In this document: one piece after another, positions 37,700 through 47,094 of the stretch
Position numbering within the stretch: the stretch's first letter is position 1
Layout: each line of letters starts with the position of its first letter
From: Timema cristinae
Taxonomy: Eukaryota; Arthropoda; Insecta; Phasmatodea; Timematidae
Direction of reading: 5' to 3'
NCBI GenBank assembly: GCA_039000515.1
Contig: JBCFYV010011135.1
Location: 4,682,284-4,746,283, forward strand
DNA length: 64,000 bases
Notes under the pieces: model-generated
Told to the model about the DNA's origin: nothing
The model's input: only the letters and a program-made list of their open reading frames with translations
Databases searched by the model: none
Program-made: the position numbers and the translations under genes

Positions 37700-37890
37700 G
37701 TGTCACACTTGTGTTGGGTAAGATAGTTGGAAATGAGATCAGAGTTTACATCCTGGTCAGGTTAACTGTGTTTTTACCTTAAAGGTTTCCCACTAAATAT
37801 GATGATGTTACCTTTAAATTCTACCTTCCTCAGGGTATTTAATGCATGCATATAACCCAAACGATTACAATATTTCTTAGTAATAATCTT
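37700..37890 (+). repeat. Diverged SINE copy
   Basis: 'gttgggtaagatagttggaa' resembles a decayed A-box region and 'gagtttacatcc' a B box. Then come 'ttttaccttaaaggtttccc' and a tail GCATATAACCCAAACGATTA matching the family. It sits directly after another copy of the family. Confidence 0.55.
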
Positions 37891-38059
37891 TATTTTTTTA
37901 AATCTCCATTCAAGACCGTTACCTAATTATTTTGTGTTTGGTAAACATATACTTTTTGGTTATATTTGCTGATGATGACATTTATTTGAACTGTTTCATT
38001 AGTTGACTTATGATTTTGTCACACACATCATCATTGAAGAAAGAAATTTAAATATAGTC

Positions 38060-38145
38060 TATGACTCACTTTGGCGGCCGCATGGTCTAATTAGTACATA
38101 AACGTACAATCCGAACGGGTGATAAGACATGGTGCTAAAAGAATG
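38060..38145 (+). repeat. Internally deleted SINE copy
   Basis: The head 'actttggcggccgcatggtc' joins directly to the family's 3' end (TAATTAGTACATAAACGTAC, AATCCGAACGGGTGATAAGA, CATGGTGCTAAAAG). About 140 bp of body is missing compared with the copy at 33578. Confidence 0.75.
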
Positions 38146-38336
38146 CAATTAATGAAGGCATGAGAATCCTCCCAGAAGAGTAGTTTCACCTCTAAGAATA
38201 AATGTTTTTACACCCTTTGGCGGTTAACACCTGGGAGTTATGGCAAAATAGGTCTAAAACAAAACTTTGTTAAAACGAATCCATTCACCATATGTTAAAA
38301 GCAGATGGACAAAGCTTATAAATTATTTACATTGAC

Positions 38337-39043
38337 CAGCGGTATCCGACCTGGGGGTCAGGATCCCCTTCAAGAAAAAAATATCAAATTAATGTTGTAA
38401 GGGTATTAATGCAATGCTTATTGAGATTCTAGCTTTATATTTACTTTTTGAAGTGAATGATTATAGGACAGTGCAAAATTAAAATATAAGTGTAAGTGAT
38501 TACAAGTATAAAGACTGTTAAGTTACTGTTTTGGTTCGTTTTGGTTAGTCAAATTTAACAGTTGCTTGTCGACTTAGTTTGCCATATCAGTCTCATCTCC
38601 AGGCGAGTGGTGCTGCTAGCATAGCTTTCGTAATACCTCTTAGGCTCATTGGTTTTCTTTTGAGAAATCTCGGTCACATTGCTATAATCATTCATTTTAT
38701 AAGTAATTTATACTAATTAAATTGAGCACATTGGCTTAACGTAAAGCTCATTTGATTTGTAAATGATAAGGCTAGGATTCAAATTCCTACTGGGAGTACT
38801 GGGGTTGATTTTTCCTAAACAGTTTCCACGTCCTTCCTCCAGGAGAATAAAGGTACATTTCCTCTAAATTATGTCTACCTCACAAGTGTTATTAAATGCA
38901 TATATCTAGGACAGGTTGTAAGATTCATTGAAAATAATAATTTAAAAACTAGGATAAGAATGCTTGTAGCTTATCAAGGGATTGTAATGGTCTCTAAGAC
39001 AAAAATTGGGGTCAAACCCTGACAAAAGTTGGAAACCACGGCT
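38337..39043. mobile_element. Non-autonomous hAT-like MITE with nested SINE
   Basis: The left end CAGCGGTATCCGACCTGGGG and the complement of the right end AGCCGTGGTTTCCAACTTTT resemble the CAGTGGTTCYCAACC termini common to hAT/Charlie-type elements. Both have GTCAGG plus GACCCC-type subterminal sequence just inside. Length is about 0.7 kb with no transposase. I could not find a matching 8-bp target duplication, so the ends may be off by a few bases. A SINE copy (38731-38933) lies inside. Confidence 0.55.
38731..38933 (+). repeat. Diverged SINE copy nested in the hAT-like element
   Basis: 'ggctaggattcaaattccta' contains a B-box-like sequence, followed by 'ggggttgatttttcctaaac', 'aaggtacatttcctctaaat' and a decayed tail with 'aggacaggttgtaagattca'. 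Order matches the SINE bodies at 24025 and 33578. Confidence 0.55.
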
Positions 39044-39142
39044 CTAACCTAAACACTCTATTTGGGGAAACAAGTTATGTAAATATTTTGCCTTTTTTAT
39101 GTTTAAATATTTGAAAATTTTAAAGTTTAGCTGATAATTTAG

Positions 39143-39362
39143 GCTTGTTGGAGGAAGAGGTGAGTCTCACGCCAACGTAGCTGAGGGCCTTGCAACAGCT
39201 CTCCAGTGTTTTGAGGATATGCAGGCAAGGAGGGAGCCCAACACTGTCCCCCAGAAACACTGTATACTAGTCTGTAGCTCACCTCCTTACCTCATGCCCG
39301 TGATGGAATCTCACAACTACGCTGGTCACACAGTCGAGCAACTGGCTGCTACTTTGCAAGAG
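39143..39362 (+). CDS. MED25: MED25 exon (vWA domain, core)
   Basis: The acceptor is ATAATTTAG and the donor CAAGAG|GTAAGA. It reads LVGGRGESHANVAEGLATAL then CFEDMQARREPN, QKHCILVCSSPPYLMPVMES and HNYAGHTVEQLAATLQE. This follows the vertebrate MED25 order GGGGESCSLIAEGLSTAL ... CLLICNSPPYLLPAVES with high identity. The first base completes a Glu codon begun in the previous exon and the exon ends in phase 0. This is the strongest single piece of evidence for the gene. Its acceptor lies only about 100 bp after a hAT-like MITE. Confidence 0.96.
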
Positions 39363-39632
39363 GTAAGAATGAGCTTGACTAGATGTTGCTTGTCAAGAGA
39401 TGAGTCCTAACAGCTCGAGATGTATTGTTTGTGAACAAATGGCTCAAATTGAACTGTTCCTCTAACTAAACAAGTCGAACTATTTCACCTCCTCTAAGTG
39501 AACTAGTTAAATTTGAATTACAAGATGAAACAACACCAGAATTCTTGGGCTGATCTTGGTCACAGAAACAAAGGGACAATTAATGTTGTTGTTTTCCATT
39601 TCCTTTAGTCAGAAAAGCTACCTCATCTCTAC

Positions 39633-42600
39633 CCGTGCAGGGTTCCTACGCTCTGGAAAGTCAGGGAAAGTCAGGTAAAGTCAGGAAAAAAATAATAGTC
39701 AGGGAAAGTCAGGGAAGCTTTAAAAAGGTCAGGGAAAGTCAGGGAAATGACAATTCATGTCTTCATGTCACACTTAGAAAAAACAAAGAAAATATTTTTT
39801 CTATTTACTGCGTCATAAGCCACTGCCCCAATGAAGAAAGCTGAGGGGCACTTACCATGCTCAAACTTGCCCTAACACAAGTTTTGGTAGCATTTTATTT
39901 CAGAATGTGAACGCAGAGGTCTCCTAGCCTGCACATGACAATTCTTTTAACTTTAGTGATCACTTGTTTTTGTTCTTGTTCAAGGTTTGTCATCGTTATA
40001 GTTTGATACAGTGCACCAGGACTGATTAGACTACACCAGCAATGTCTAACAAAAAAACCGTTTTTAACCAGCTCTGGCTAAGCCCAGACCATTTTCCTGA
40101 ATTCTCATACTGGATAAGTGGTGTTGAAAGTAATAAGCTGCAGGCATTTTGTAAAGTGTGCAAAAAAATTATAAACTTAAGTAATATGGGAAAGCAAGCA
40201 TTAGCTTCCCATGCAAAAGGACCAACTCATATCAAAACTCTTGAAACTTTGACAAATCAACGCTCTCTGTTGACTTTTTTTTCAAAAAAGTCAAGTGATT
40301 CAGGTTCATCGAGCTCCCCAGTTTCAAGAGAATCTCTGGCACACAAAGACATTCTACCTAGTGATGATTCTGCTGGTTGCTCGAAGAGTTTTTCTGTTTC
40401 ATCGAAAATCGTAACGTCGCAGAAGGAAGCTGTTGCTAAAAGTGAAATTAGTGTAGTGCCTCAAAGAAACCATAACACTTTTGTTATAAAAGATGATATA
40501 ACTAAGGCGGAAGTCATTTGGGCTATGCAAGTTGTTGACAAAAAAATGTCTTTCAATTCGTGCAATAATTTAAGTACAATTTTTCAATTGATGTTTCCCG
40601 AGTGTTCCATTGCCAATGCCTTTACCCTTGGTGGAGACAAGGCTGCATACTTCATTGTGCATGGCTTGGCTCCATTCTTTCATAATAATTTACTGGACCG
40701 CCTAAAATCATGTAACAACTTTGTAATTTGTTTTGATGAGGCATTGAATAAAGTTATTCAAAGAGGACAGATGGACATTGTAATTAGATTCTGGGACAAG
40801 GAAAATCATAAAGTCATCAGTCGTTACTTAAACAGTGTGTTTTTCGATAGGAGCACTGCTGAAGAATTACTGAAGCATTTTCTGGATGGTATTTCTCCTC
40901 TTCCACTCTCTAAGTTGATACAAGTGTCAATGGATGGCCCAAATGTCAATTTAAAGTTTATAACACTTCTTCAGGAACACCTCAAATCTGTAACAGACAA
41001 TGAAGTATGTAGTTTGCTAAATCTGGGAACATGTGGGCTTCATGTTGTTCATGGTTCCTTGAGAACAGGAGTAGAGTCTGTTGATTGGGATATAAGTAGC
41101 TTATTACGTCACATGTACTACCTGTTCACTGACTCTCCAGCTCGTCGAGCATTGTTCACCCAGTTGACAGGGTGTACAACTTTTCCATTGAAGTTCTGTG
41201 GTGTGCGTTGGTTAGAGAATGCGAAGTGCTTTCAAAGGGCATTACAAATTTGGGACCATGTTATTAAGTTTCTCAAAGAAGCAAAACTTCCTAAAACAAA
41301 ACCTGTAGAGACACTGAAAAGAGCAGCCTGTGATCCATTCCTAAAGTGTAAACTAGCGTTCTGCAAGACAATTGCAGATGAATGTCAGCCTTTCCTGCAA
41401 CGGTTCCAGACATCAAAACCAATGACTCCATATCTTTTTGAAGCTGTAGAGAAACTTCTAAGATACCTTATGAATCGTTGTGTGAAACCTGATCTTATGA
41501 AGTGCACGGGTCCAAAGTTACTGTCTATTGACACAAAAAAATCAGAAAATTTGATCCTTAGCAAAAATATTGATATAGGATTTGCAACAAAACGTTTGTT
41601 AAGAGAAACTGCGATCACAGTAACAGAAAGACAAAAATTAGAATTTATACATGAGTGCCGCAGTATGTTAACCACCATGATTGCAAAACTACAAGAAAAA
41701 AGTCCCTTAAAACAGAAAGCTGTGAGAGGTTTGTCTTCATTGGATCCTTGTGTTATTCAACATTCACCTCAACTGGCCCAGAAGAGATTTTCTTTTCTTT
41801 TGGAGGAACTCAACCATGCCAACATCATAAATGATGTTCTGGCTGAAAATGCCAAGAAAGAATACTTGCATTTTTGCAACCTCAAAAAATCTGAGCTTCA
41901 AGAAATATTTCGTCCTTGTGATCAGTTTAGTGATGAAGTAGGACTTGACACTATTTATGGTAGCTTTCTAATAGGAGAAGCAAACTACAAACATCTTTGG
42001 GAAGTAATAAAGATTTGCCTTGTCTTGTCGCATGGGAATGCAACTGTTGAAGGTGGTTTTTCAGTCAATAAATCTTTACTGGTTGAAAACATGCATGAAA
42101 AGACAGTCATTGCACAGCATCACATTCATGATGAGATACAAGAAGCAGGAGGGATTAAAAATATACACATTAGCAAAAAGATGTTGGATTACGTGAGAGG
42201 TGCTCGGAAACGCTATCATGAATACTTAGAGATGAAGAAGCAAGAAAAAAGTGAAAAAGACAAGAAGAAGGCAGAAAAGAGGAAATTAGATATACAAGTT
42301 AAAGATTTAGAAGGAGAAAGAAAAAAATTAATGATGGCAACTGAAGAGAAACGAGAAGCAATAGACGTGGAGTTGCAAGAACTGAAGAAGAAGCAAGCTT
42401 CACTTTATTAAATATAACATAGTTTCTTATTGTATGACTATAGTGATAATTTTAATAAAAATAAAATTGACTTGAGACATGAATAATATGAAAGCAGACA
42501 GAGTTCCTGTTGTAAGCTATTCAGTTCAGGAAATGTACAGTTTAGGTAAAATAAAACTGTAATGATACCAAACTCTTTAGTATGTTCTTAGTGGCCTGTT

Positions 42601-42929
42601 ATTTAATACGTATTTCTGCACATGATACCAAAGGGAATCAAGTTTGTTACAAATTTTTGATAGGGATTATTTTTCCATCATTTTCCCTCAACTGATTGGC
42701 AAGATGTCTGCTTTCTTATTCTTCCATGAGAGGTGAGGCAAGGTCGGCTGTAAGGGGGGAGGAGGCCGAAATAAATTTATTTAAATTAATATTTTCACAT
42801 GTATAGTACCATAAAGTTATAATGGAAATTTTATGAGAAATTGGTCAGGGAACTTGGGAAAATAGTCAGGGAAAATCAGGGAAAAGTCAGGGAGAATATT
42901 TTTACAAATACTGTAGGAACCCTGCCGTG
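39633..42929 (+). mobile_element. Autonomous-looking hAT element with 5-bp target duplication
   Basis: The element spans 39638-42924 (about 3.3 kb) inside a MED25 intron. The left end reads CAGGGTTCCTACGCTCTGG and the complement of the right end CAGGGTTCCTACAG. CCGTG flanks it on both sides (39633-39637 and 42925-42929). hAT elements usually make 8-bp duplications, but a subgroup (hAT5) makes 5-bp ones, which fits. Both ends carry clusters of GTCAGGGAAA-type subterminal repeats in the same written orientation (39658-39745 and 42845-42893), probably transposase binding sites. Between them is an uninterrupted transposase gene. The right flank is a short 39-bp minisatellite. Confidence 0.88.
40042..42411 (+). 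CDS. hAT-family transposase, 789 aa, intact
   Basis: This enzyme cuts and rejoins the element's ends. A BED-type zinc finger is at residues 37-63 (C37-x2-C40, H57, H63). Next comes QRSLLTFF at 73-80, matching the PCNA-binding PIP box. A Ser-rich linker leads to the RNase H-like core: D232 (CFDEA), D298 (SMDGPNVN) and the hAT C-x2-H motif C331/H334 (CGLHVVH). The hAT C-terminal dimerisation region contains HGNATVEGGFSVNK and probably the catalytic Glu. A Lys/Glu-rich coiled coil ends the protein. There are no internal stops. The start ATG at 40042 is the first in frame and precedes the zinc finger by the usual distance. AATAAA-type signals lie just after the stop. Complete length suggests recent activity or selection. 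It could be a domesticated gene, but flanking TIRs favour a transposon. Confidence 0.9.
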   Translation: MSNKKTVFNQLWLSPDHFPEFSYWISGVESNKLQAFCKVCKKIINLSNMGKQALASHAKGPTHIKTLETLTNQRSLLTFFSKKSSDSGSSSSPVSRESLAHKDILPSDDSAGCSKSFSVSSKIVTSQKEAVAKSEISVVPQRNHNTFVIKDDITKAEVIWAMQVVDKKMSFNSCNNLSTIFQLMFPECSIANAFTLGGDKAAYFIVHGLAPFFHNNLLDRLKSCNNFVICFDEALNKVIQRGQMDIVIRFWDKENHKVISRYLNSVFFDRSTAEELLKHFLDGISPLPLSKLIQVSMDGPNVNLKFITLLQEHLKSVTDNEVCSLLNLGTCGLHVVHGSLRTGVESVDWDISSLLRHMYYLFTDSPARRALFTQLTGCTTFPLKFCGVRWLENAKCFQRALQIWDHVIKFLKEAKLPKTKPVETLKRAACDPFLKCKLAFCKTIADECQPFLQRFQTSKPMTPYLFEAVEKLLRYLMNRCVKPDLMKCTGPKLLSIDTKKSENLILSKNIDIGFATKRLLRETAITVTERQKLEFIHECRSMLTTMIAKLQEKSPLKQKAVRGLSSLDPCVIQHSPQLAQKRFSFLLEELNHANIINDVLAENAKKEYLHFCNLKKSELQEIFRPCDQFSDEVGLDTIYGSFLIGEANYKHLWEVIKICLVLSHGNATVEGGFSVNKSLLVENMHEKTVIAQHHIHDEIQEAGGIKNIHISKKMLDYVRGARKRYHEYLEMKKQEKSEKDKKKAEKRKLDIQVKDLEGERKKLMMATEEKREAIDVELQELKKKQASLY

Positions 42930-43090
42930 TCTAACTTCAAACAATAGGTATCACTATCCTTTCTCGTGTCTAACTTCAAACACTAGGTATCGCTATCCTT
43001 ACTCGTGTCTAACTTCAAACAATAGGTATCGCTATCCTTACTCGTGTCTAACTTCAAACAATAGGTATCGCTATCCTTATTCGTGCGGGT
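42926..43090. repeat. 39-bp minisatellite, four copies
   Basis: The unit CGTGTCTAACTTCAAACAAT plus AGGTATCGCTATCCTTACT occurs about four times. The hAT element's right target duplication overlaps the first unit. The left flank of the hAT ends 'ctacccgtg', weakly like the unit end 'ccttactcgtg', so the transposon may have entered at the edge of the array. Confidence 0.85.
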
Positions 43091-43839
43091 GGTCGTTATT
43101 TCAAGAGCTACAAGGAGCAAATACACTTTCTTCATCCTATAAAACTAAAATTTTCTTAAACTATCACCAAGCCAACAGTTATTGCTGTTGTAAATACTCT
43201 TATATAAAATATTATTTTTGTCATCAATAGTATATTATATTTTATTTTAAATGGCTTTGTCATTAATTTCATACAATATAGCTAGTGAATTGGTAAACAA
43301 TCAAACTAAACTGAAAGCCTTAGAGGTACTGTAGGTAGGTCGCAACTGATAAAACACAAGCTTAATTCAGTCATTTTCAAATTATGAGCTAAGAGTTGTA
43401 TTTCGGTCAATCATAAACAACTATTTAAATGAAAGGATCATTTTAGTGAACCGAATCAAAAGTGAGCTGCTCTATCCATTTATAGTGTACTCATACAAAC
43501 ACGCTACTTACTCTGGTGACCCACTGAGCATGTACTCAAGCGTGTTCTTGCATACCCCTGTGATTGACTTTGGAGTAGTATTACAACTCTCACTATAACG
43601 GTGGGGTTGCCATTGAGTGTCTCAGTGCTTATATAGAGACTTTTTCACTGTAGGCTCTTTTCTTTAGCTTAGCTAATTTTTCTTGGAACATATTCTAGAA
43701 TATTATCAGACAAGACTATCTAAGCATTACCGAAAAACTTGATGTTTTATACAGCTTAAATTTGTGATGGAATTTTCTGACCTTATTCTGGCAGAAATAA
43801 CGGTACATCTCATGCTCAATCATCTGTGCATCATGAACA
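43091..43839. other. MED25 intron, unassigned
   Basis: AT-rich intron sequence after the 39-bp array, with no supported feature. Confidence 0.5.
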
Positions 43840-44465
43840 TAGAACTGCAATATTATCTATTTATCTCCCTTTTCCTCTCTTTTTCAGTTTTTCTCCTTCT
43901 CTCTTTGTCTTTCTTCCTCTGTCCTTCTCTTGGTCTCCTCCTTGGTATATCTCCCTCATTTATGCTCTCTTTATTTAATCTGTCTTTTATTTTTCTCTAA
44001 CTACCCCCTCTTTTTTCTCTTATTCTTCTTCTTCTCTCTTTTACTCTCTCTTATATCTCTTCCTTTCCTTCCTCTCTCTTGCATTGTATCTTCCTAACCT
44101 TTATTTTTTCTTTCATTCCCTCCCCTTTTGTCTCACTCCCTCCCCTTCTGTTTCTCTCTCCCTCCCCTTCTGTTTCTCTCTCCCTCCCCTTCTGTTTCTC
44201 TCTCCCTCCCCTTATGTTTCTCTCTCCCTCCCCTTCTGTTTCTCTCTCCCTCCCCTTATGTTTCTCTCTCCCTCCCCTTCTGTTTCTCTCTCCCTCCCCT
44301 TCTGTTTCTCTCTCCCTCCCCTTCTGTTTCTCTCTCCCTCCCCTTATGTTTCTCCCTCCCCTCCTGTTTCTCTCCCTTCCCCTCCTGTTTCTCTACCCTA
44401 TTTCTCTTGTTTTCTCCCTCTCCATTGCTCATATGCTCTCTTTATTCCTGCTTTTGCTCATTTTT
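43840..44465. repeat. Pyrimidine-rich tract with 22-bp minisatellite
   Basis: The + strand is almost purely C/T. At about 44120-44400 a 22-bp unit TCTGTTTCTCTCTCCCTCCC plus CT is repeated about a dozen times, with TTATG replacing TTCTG in some units. All three + frames stay open and give Ser/Leu/Phe/Pro-rich products, which are repeat artefacts. Such homopurine-homopyrimidine DNA can form triplex structures. Confidence 0.9.
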
Positions 44466-45008
44466 AATCGGTAGTGCCAGTGTTTATTAACTTGTCTGTT
44501 CAATTTTTAATGTAAATACCTACTACTATGTTGTTACCCGACCCCTGACTTCTTGTTTATATGTCAATCTGGTTGGATACGAGCATTTAGAATAGTCAAA
44601 CTCGTTGTGTTGATGGATGTATGTATCCATACACAAGCAAAGCTGACCTTCAAAACATACGTGTAACTCATTGTGTACTGTCCTGAATAGTTTGGCTCTC
44701 ATTATTATGAGGGAACTGTGTTTCTTATGACCCCAAAGTTACTAGACATTGACAACTGTTTGTTTTATGTCTTACTCTAAATATTTGATTTTATAACATA
44801 TACAATGTGGTTGTGTCACATAGTATTTAAAAGTAGTTATGCTTTTATTGGTGAATTCCTAGTGTTTACTTTCATACTTTTTGGGAAATATTGCTATCCT
44901 AATTAATACACAGTTATGGGGTAATATTGATTGTATTTGTAGATTTAAATGTGCAGTGGTAATGTGGATATGTGATATCCTTAATTAAATCAGATGTTTT
45001 GTTTTCAG
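44466..45008. other. MED25 intron end
   Basis: Unassigned intron sequence leading to the acceptor TTTGTTTTCAG at 45008. Confidence 0.6.
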
Positions 45009-45154
45009 AGAGGAATCCATCTTTCTATATTATGTCCACGAAAAATCCCTTCACTGTTCAAGCTGTATGACAAAGCAGGAGGGGACCTCCAAGCCTCTTT
45101 AATCAAGAACTATGCAAAGGACCCACGCCATTTAGTACTACTTAAAGGCTACAG
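45009..45154 (+). CDS. MED25: MED25 exon (end of vWA domain)
   Basis: After the acceptor TTTGTTTTCAG it reads [20 protein letters not shown] then [10 protein letters not shown] and [12 protein letters not shown]. This matches the vertebrate MED25 order RGIHFSIVSPRKLPAL ... DPRHMVLVRGL. It starts in phase 0, which fits the previous exon, and ends at CTACAG|GTCAGC in phase 2. The strand and helix that close the vWA fold are here. Confidence 0.95.
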
Positions 45155-46386
45155 GTCAGCTATGTGTGATTTATTCAATTAGGGTAATTGTCATTAATGT
45201 CTCATATCACATCATCATCATCATCATCAATTGTTTCCAGCCTGTGGCCGGTTCATTTTAGTAAATTTTTCCATTCTTGCCTATTCATTCAACACTCTAT
45301 TCCTCCTTCCATTTTGTTCCTTCTTGGTCCTTTCCACTAAACACATTTCTCTTATTTGCTCCTCTCTATACTTCTCTTGGCCCTTTGCTTCTTACTTCCT
45401 GACACATCTTAATTTCCAATCATTTTCTCCTGTACCTCTCTCTCCATTCCCCACTTGCATGCTCTCTCTTACATTCAATGTTCATGTTTCTGCTGCATGT
45501 GTGACACTAGATACAAAGTACACCCTGTCTCATATGTTATTATAAATAATCAAAACTCATCTCTTAGAAAGATTGGAATCTAACTAGTTAGTTGAAGTCA
45601 TTTATAATAGTTGACAGTGAAATAGGATGGAATGGTGTTATTGGTTGTGGTAGTGTATATATTGAATCTTAATAACGTAATTGGTTCCATTTAAAAAACC
45701 AAGTGTAAGACAGACACACCAAATAATAAAGCAGAAAGGCAGACTACTATCGTAATATAAAACAAACAAAATGATTTCATATTCTGAAAATTGAAAAATG
45801 ACACCTTTTCCACGGGAATCAAACTCGGACCTTTGGCTTAGTACTCCACTGCTCTAACCACTGAACTATCCAGGAATACGTCCTGTGCCCATGGTCATTC
45901 TTCACTCATATTTTAAAGCAATAAACAATAAGTTAGCTAAAATTAATAAAATTATCAATAAAATTAAACAATAATAAATAATGAATAGTTAGATAAGAAC
46001 ATAAAACAATAATGAAATCAAAATTTTTTAAAAGATAACTGTATGAGAAGCTTACAAACTAATTTAAATTTAAAAAATATTTATTTACGATTAGATTATT
46101 TCTTATCTGGTCTACAGGTATTTCCTTTCCATTTAGGTTTGTACTTAAATATCATATTCTTCTATTTGTTGATCAATACAGGTGTCAATGCAACTCATAT
46201 CGCTAAAATATTTATGATCATATATATTAGCTTGCAAAAAAAGAAATCCATACCTTATAGACATAGGAGATTGAGATGATTGCGTAGGCATTAAGGTAAT
46301 CAACTGTTTTGGTCATCAACTCCCAATCTCATAAAGAGATGGTGAACATCTGAGACTACCTCCTTCAAACTTTGTATTTGTTTTAG
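45155..46386. other. MED25 intron with tRNA-like remnant
   Basis: Intron of 1.2 kb. At about 45822-45890 on the minus strand lies a tRNA-like sequence, TAGTTCAGTGGTTAGAGC (A box) then GAGTTTGATTCCCG (B box). Acceptor and T stems do not pair well and it is flanked by AT-rich sequence, so it is more likely a tRNA-derived SINE head than a working tRNA gene. Confidence 0.55.
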
Positions 46387-46522
46387 TTTGAAGGAGCGAC
46401 CTATCAGTCCTACAAATTCTGGTTTGATTGGTCCACAACCCCAAGCTCCAGGCAGTGTATCCATGACTTCGTTGCCCAGCCCACAAACCAATTTGGGCAG
46501 TCCTATGAGTGTAGTGGCTGGG
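46387..46522 (+). CDS. MED25: MED25 exon (start of Pro/Gln-rich linker)
   Basis: The acceptor TTGTTTTAG precedes T, which completes Ser with the AG left by the previous exon. The product continues LKERPISPTNSGLIGPQPQA and SVSMTSLPSPQTNLGSPM. The join KGY-S-LKERP-SP is typical for insect MED25 just after the vWA domain. The linker is low in conserved structure. The donor is uncertain: exits in phase 0 are possible at about 46510 (AGT|GTAGTG), 46522 (GGG|GTAGGC) and 46564 (AGT|GTCTAC). The open frame itself runs to 46585. Confidence 0.8.
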
Positions 46523-46585
46523 GTAGGCCCCACACAAACACCCACAAGGCCCTACTCCCCAAGTGTCTACAGGGGCAGTCTATAG

Positions 46586-47090
46586 ACCCAACCAGAATCA
46601 GGTCATTTTCATAAATATATATTTATTGGTAAAAAAATTATATATTATTTAATTACTTGCAAATTTGATATATTTGTAAATTTAGAAAAGCAATTCATCT
46701 GAAAATGCTAATCCTAATTACTTGCTTTCAATCGGCTAAAAATATCAATGTTAATTGTTTTGGATATCTCTTGATTTTTTTTTTTTTTCCAAGCCATCAG
46801 TTTTCAATCACGCATTGATAGTTATCTTTAGTATAAAAAATCAATTTCTGTTAGTCTCTCACCAGTGCAGTCGACCTGACCTTTTTAATATTCTCATCCA
46901 TGATAAATTTGAGATCTGAATAAACAAAGGTAATCTTATGAACATATGTCAATGGCAACAAATTAAAGTGTGAACTGTTCTTCTTTTCATTTTAGATGAT
47001 ATATTGTGTTCATTCATTTTAAATGTTTCCACCTTTCCCATATCTTCCAAATATATATTTAAGAACATATAATAATTGATGAATGTCACT
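46586..47090. other. MED25 intron, unassigned
   Basis: AT-rich intron sequence up to the second pogo element. Nothing recognised. Confidence 0.5.
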
Positions 47091-47094
47091 TCTG

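Noticed and set aside
41385..41678. 97-codon minus frame inside the hAT transposase
   Set aside because: It is a shadow of the intact + strand gene.
44079..44490. Three overlapping 120-131 codon frames rich in Ser, Leu, Phe and Pro
   Set aside because: They lie in a pure pyrimidine tract that lacks stops in any + frame.
45822..45890. Minus-strand tRNA gene
   Set aside because: A and B boxes are good, but acceptor and T stems do not pair, so a tRNA-derived SINE remnant is more likely.
46388..46545. Minus-strand frames of 73-81 codons opposite a MED25 exon
   Set aside because: They are antisense shadows of the GC-richer exon.
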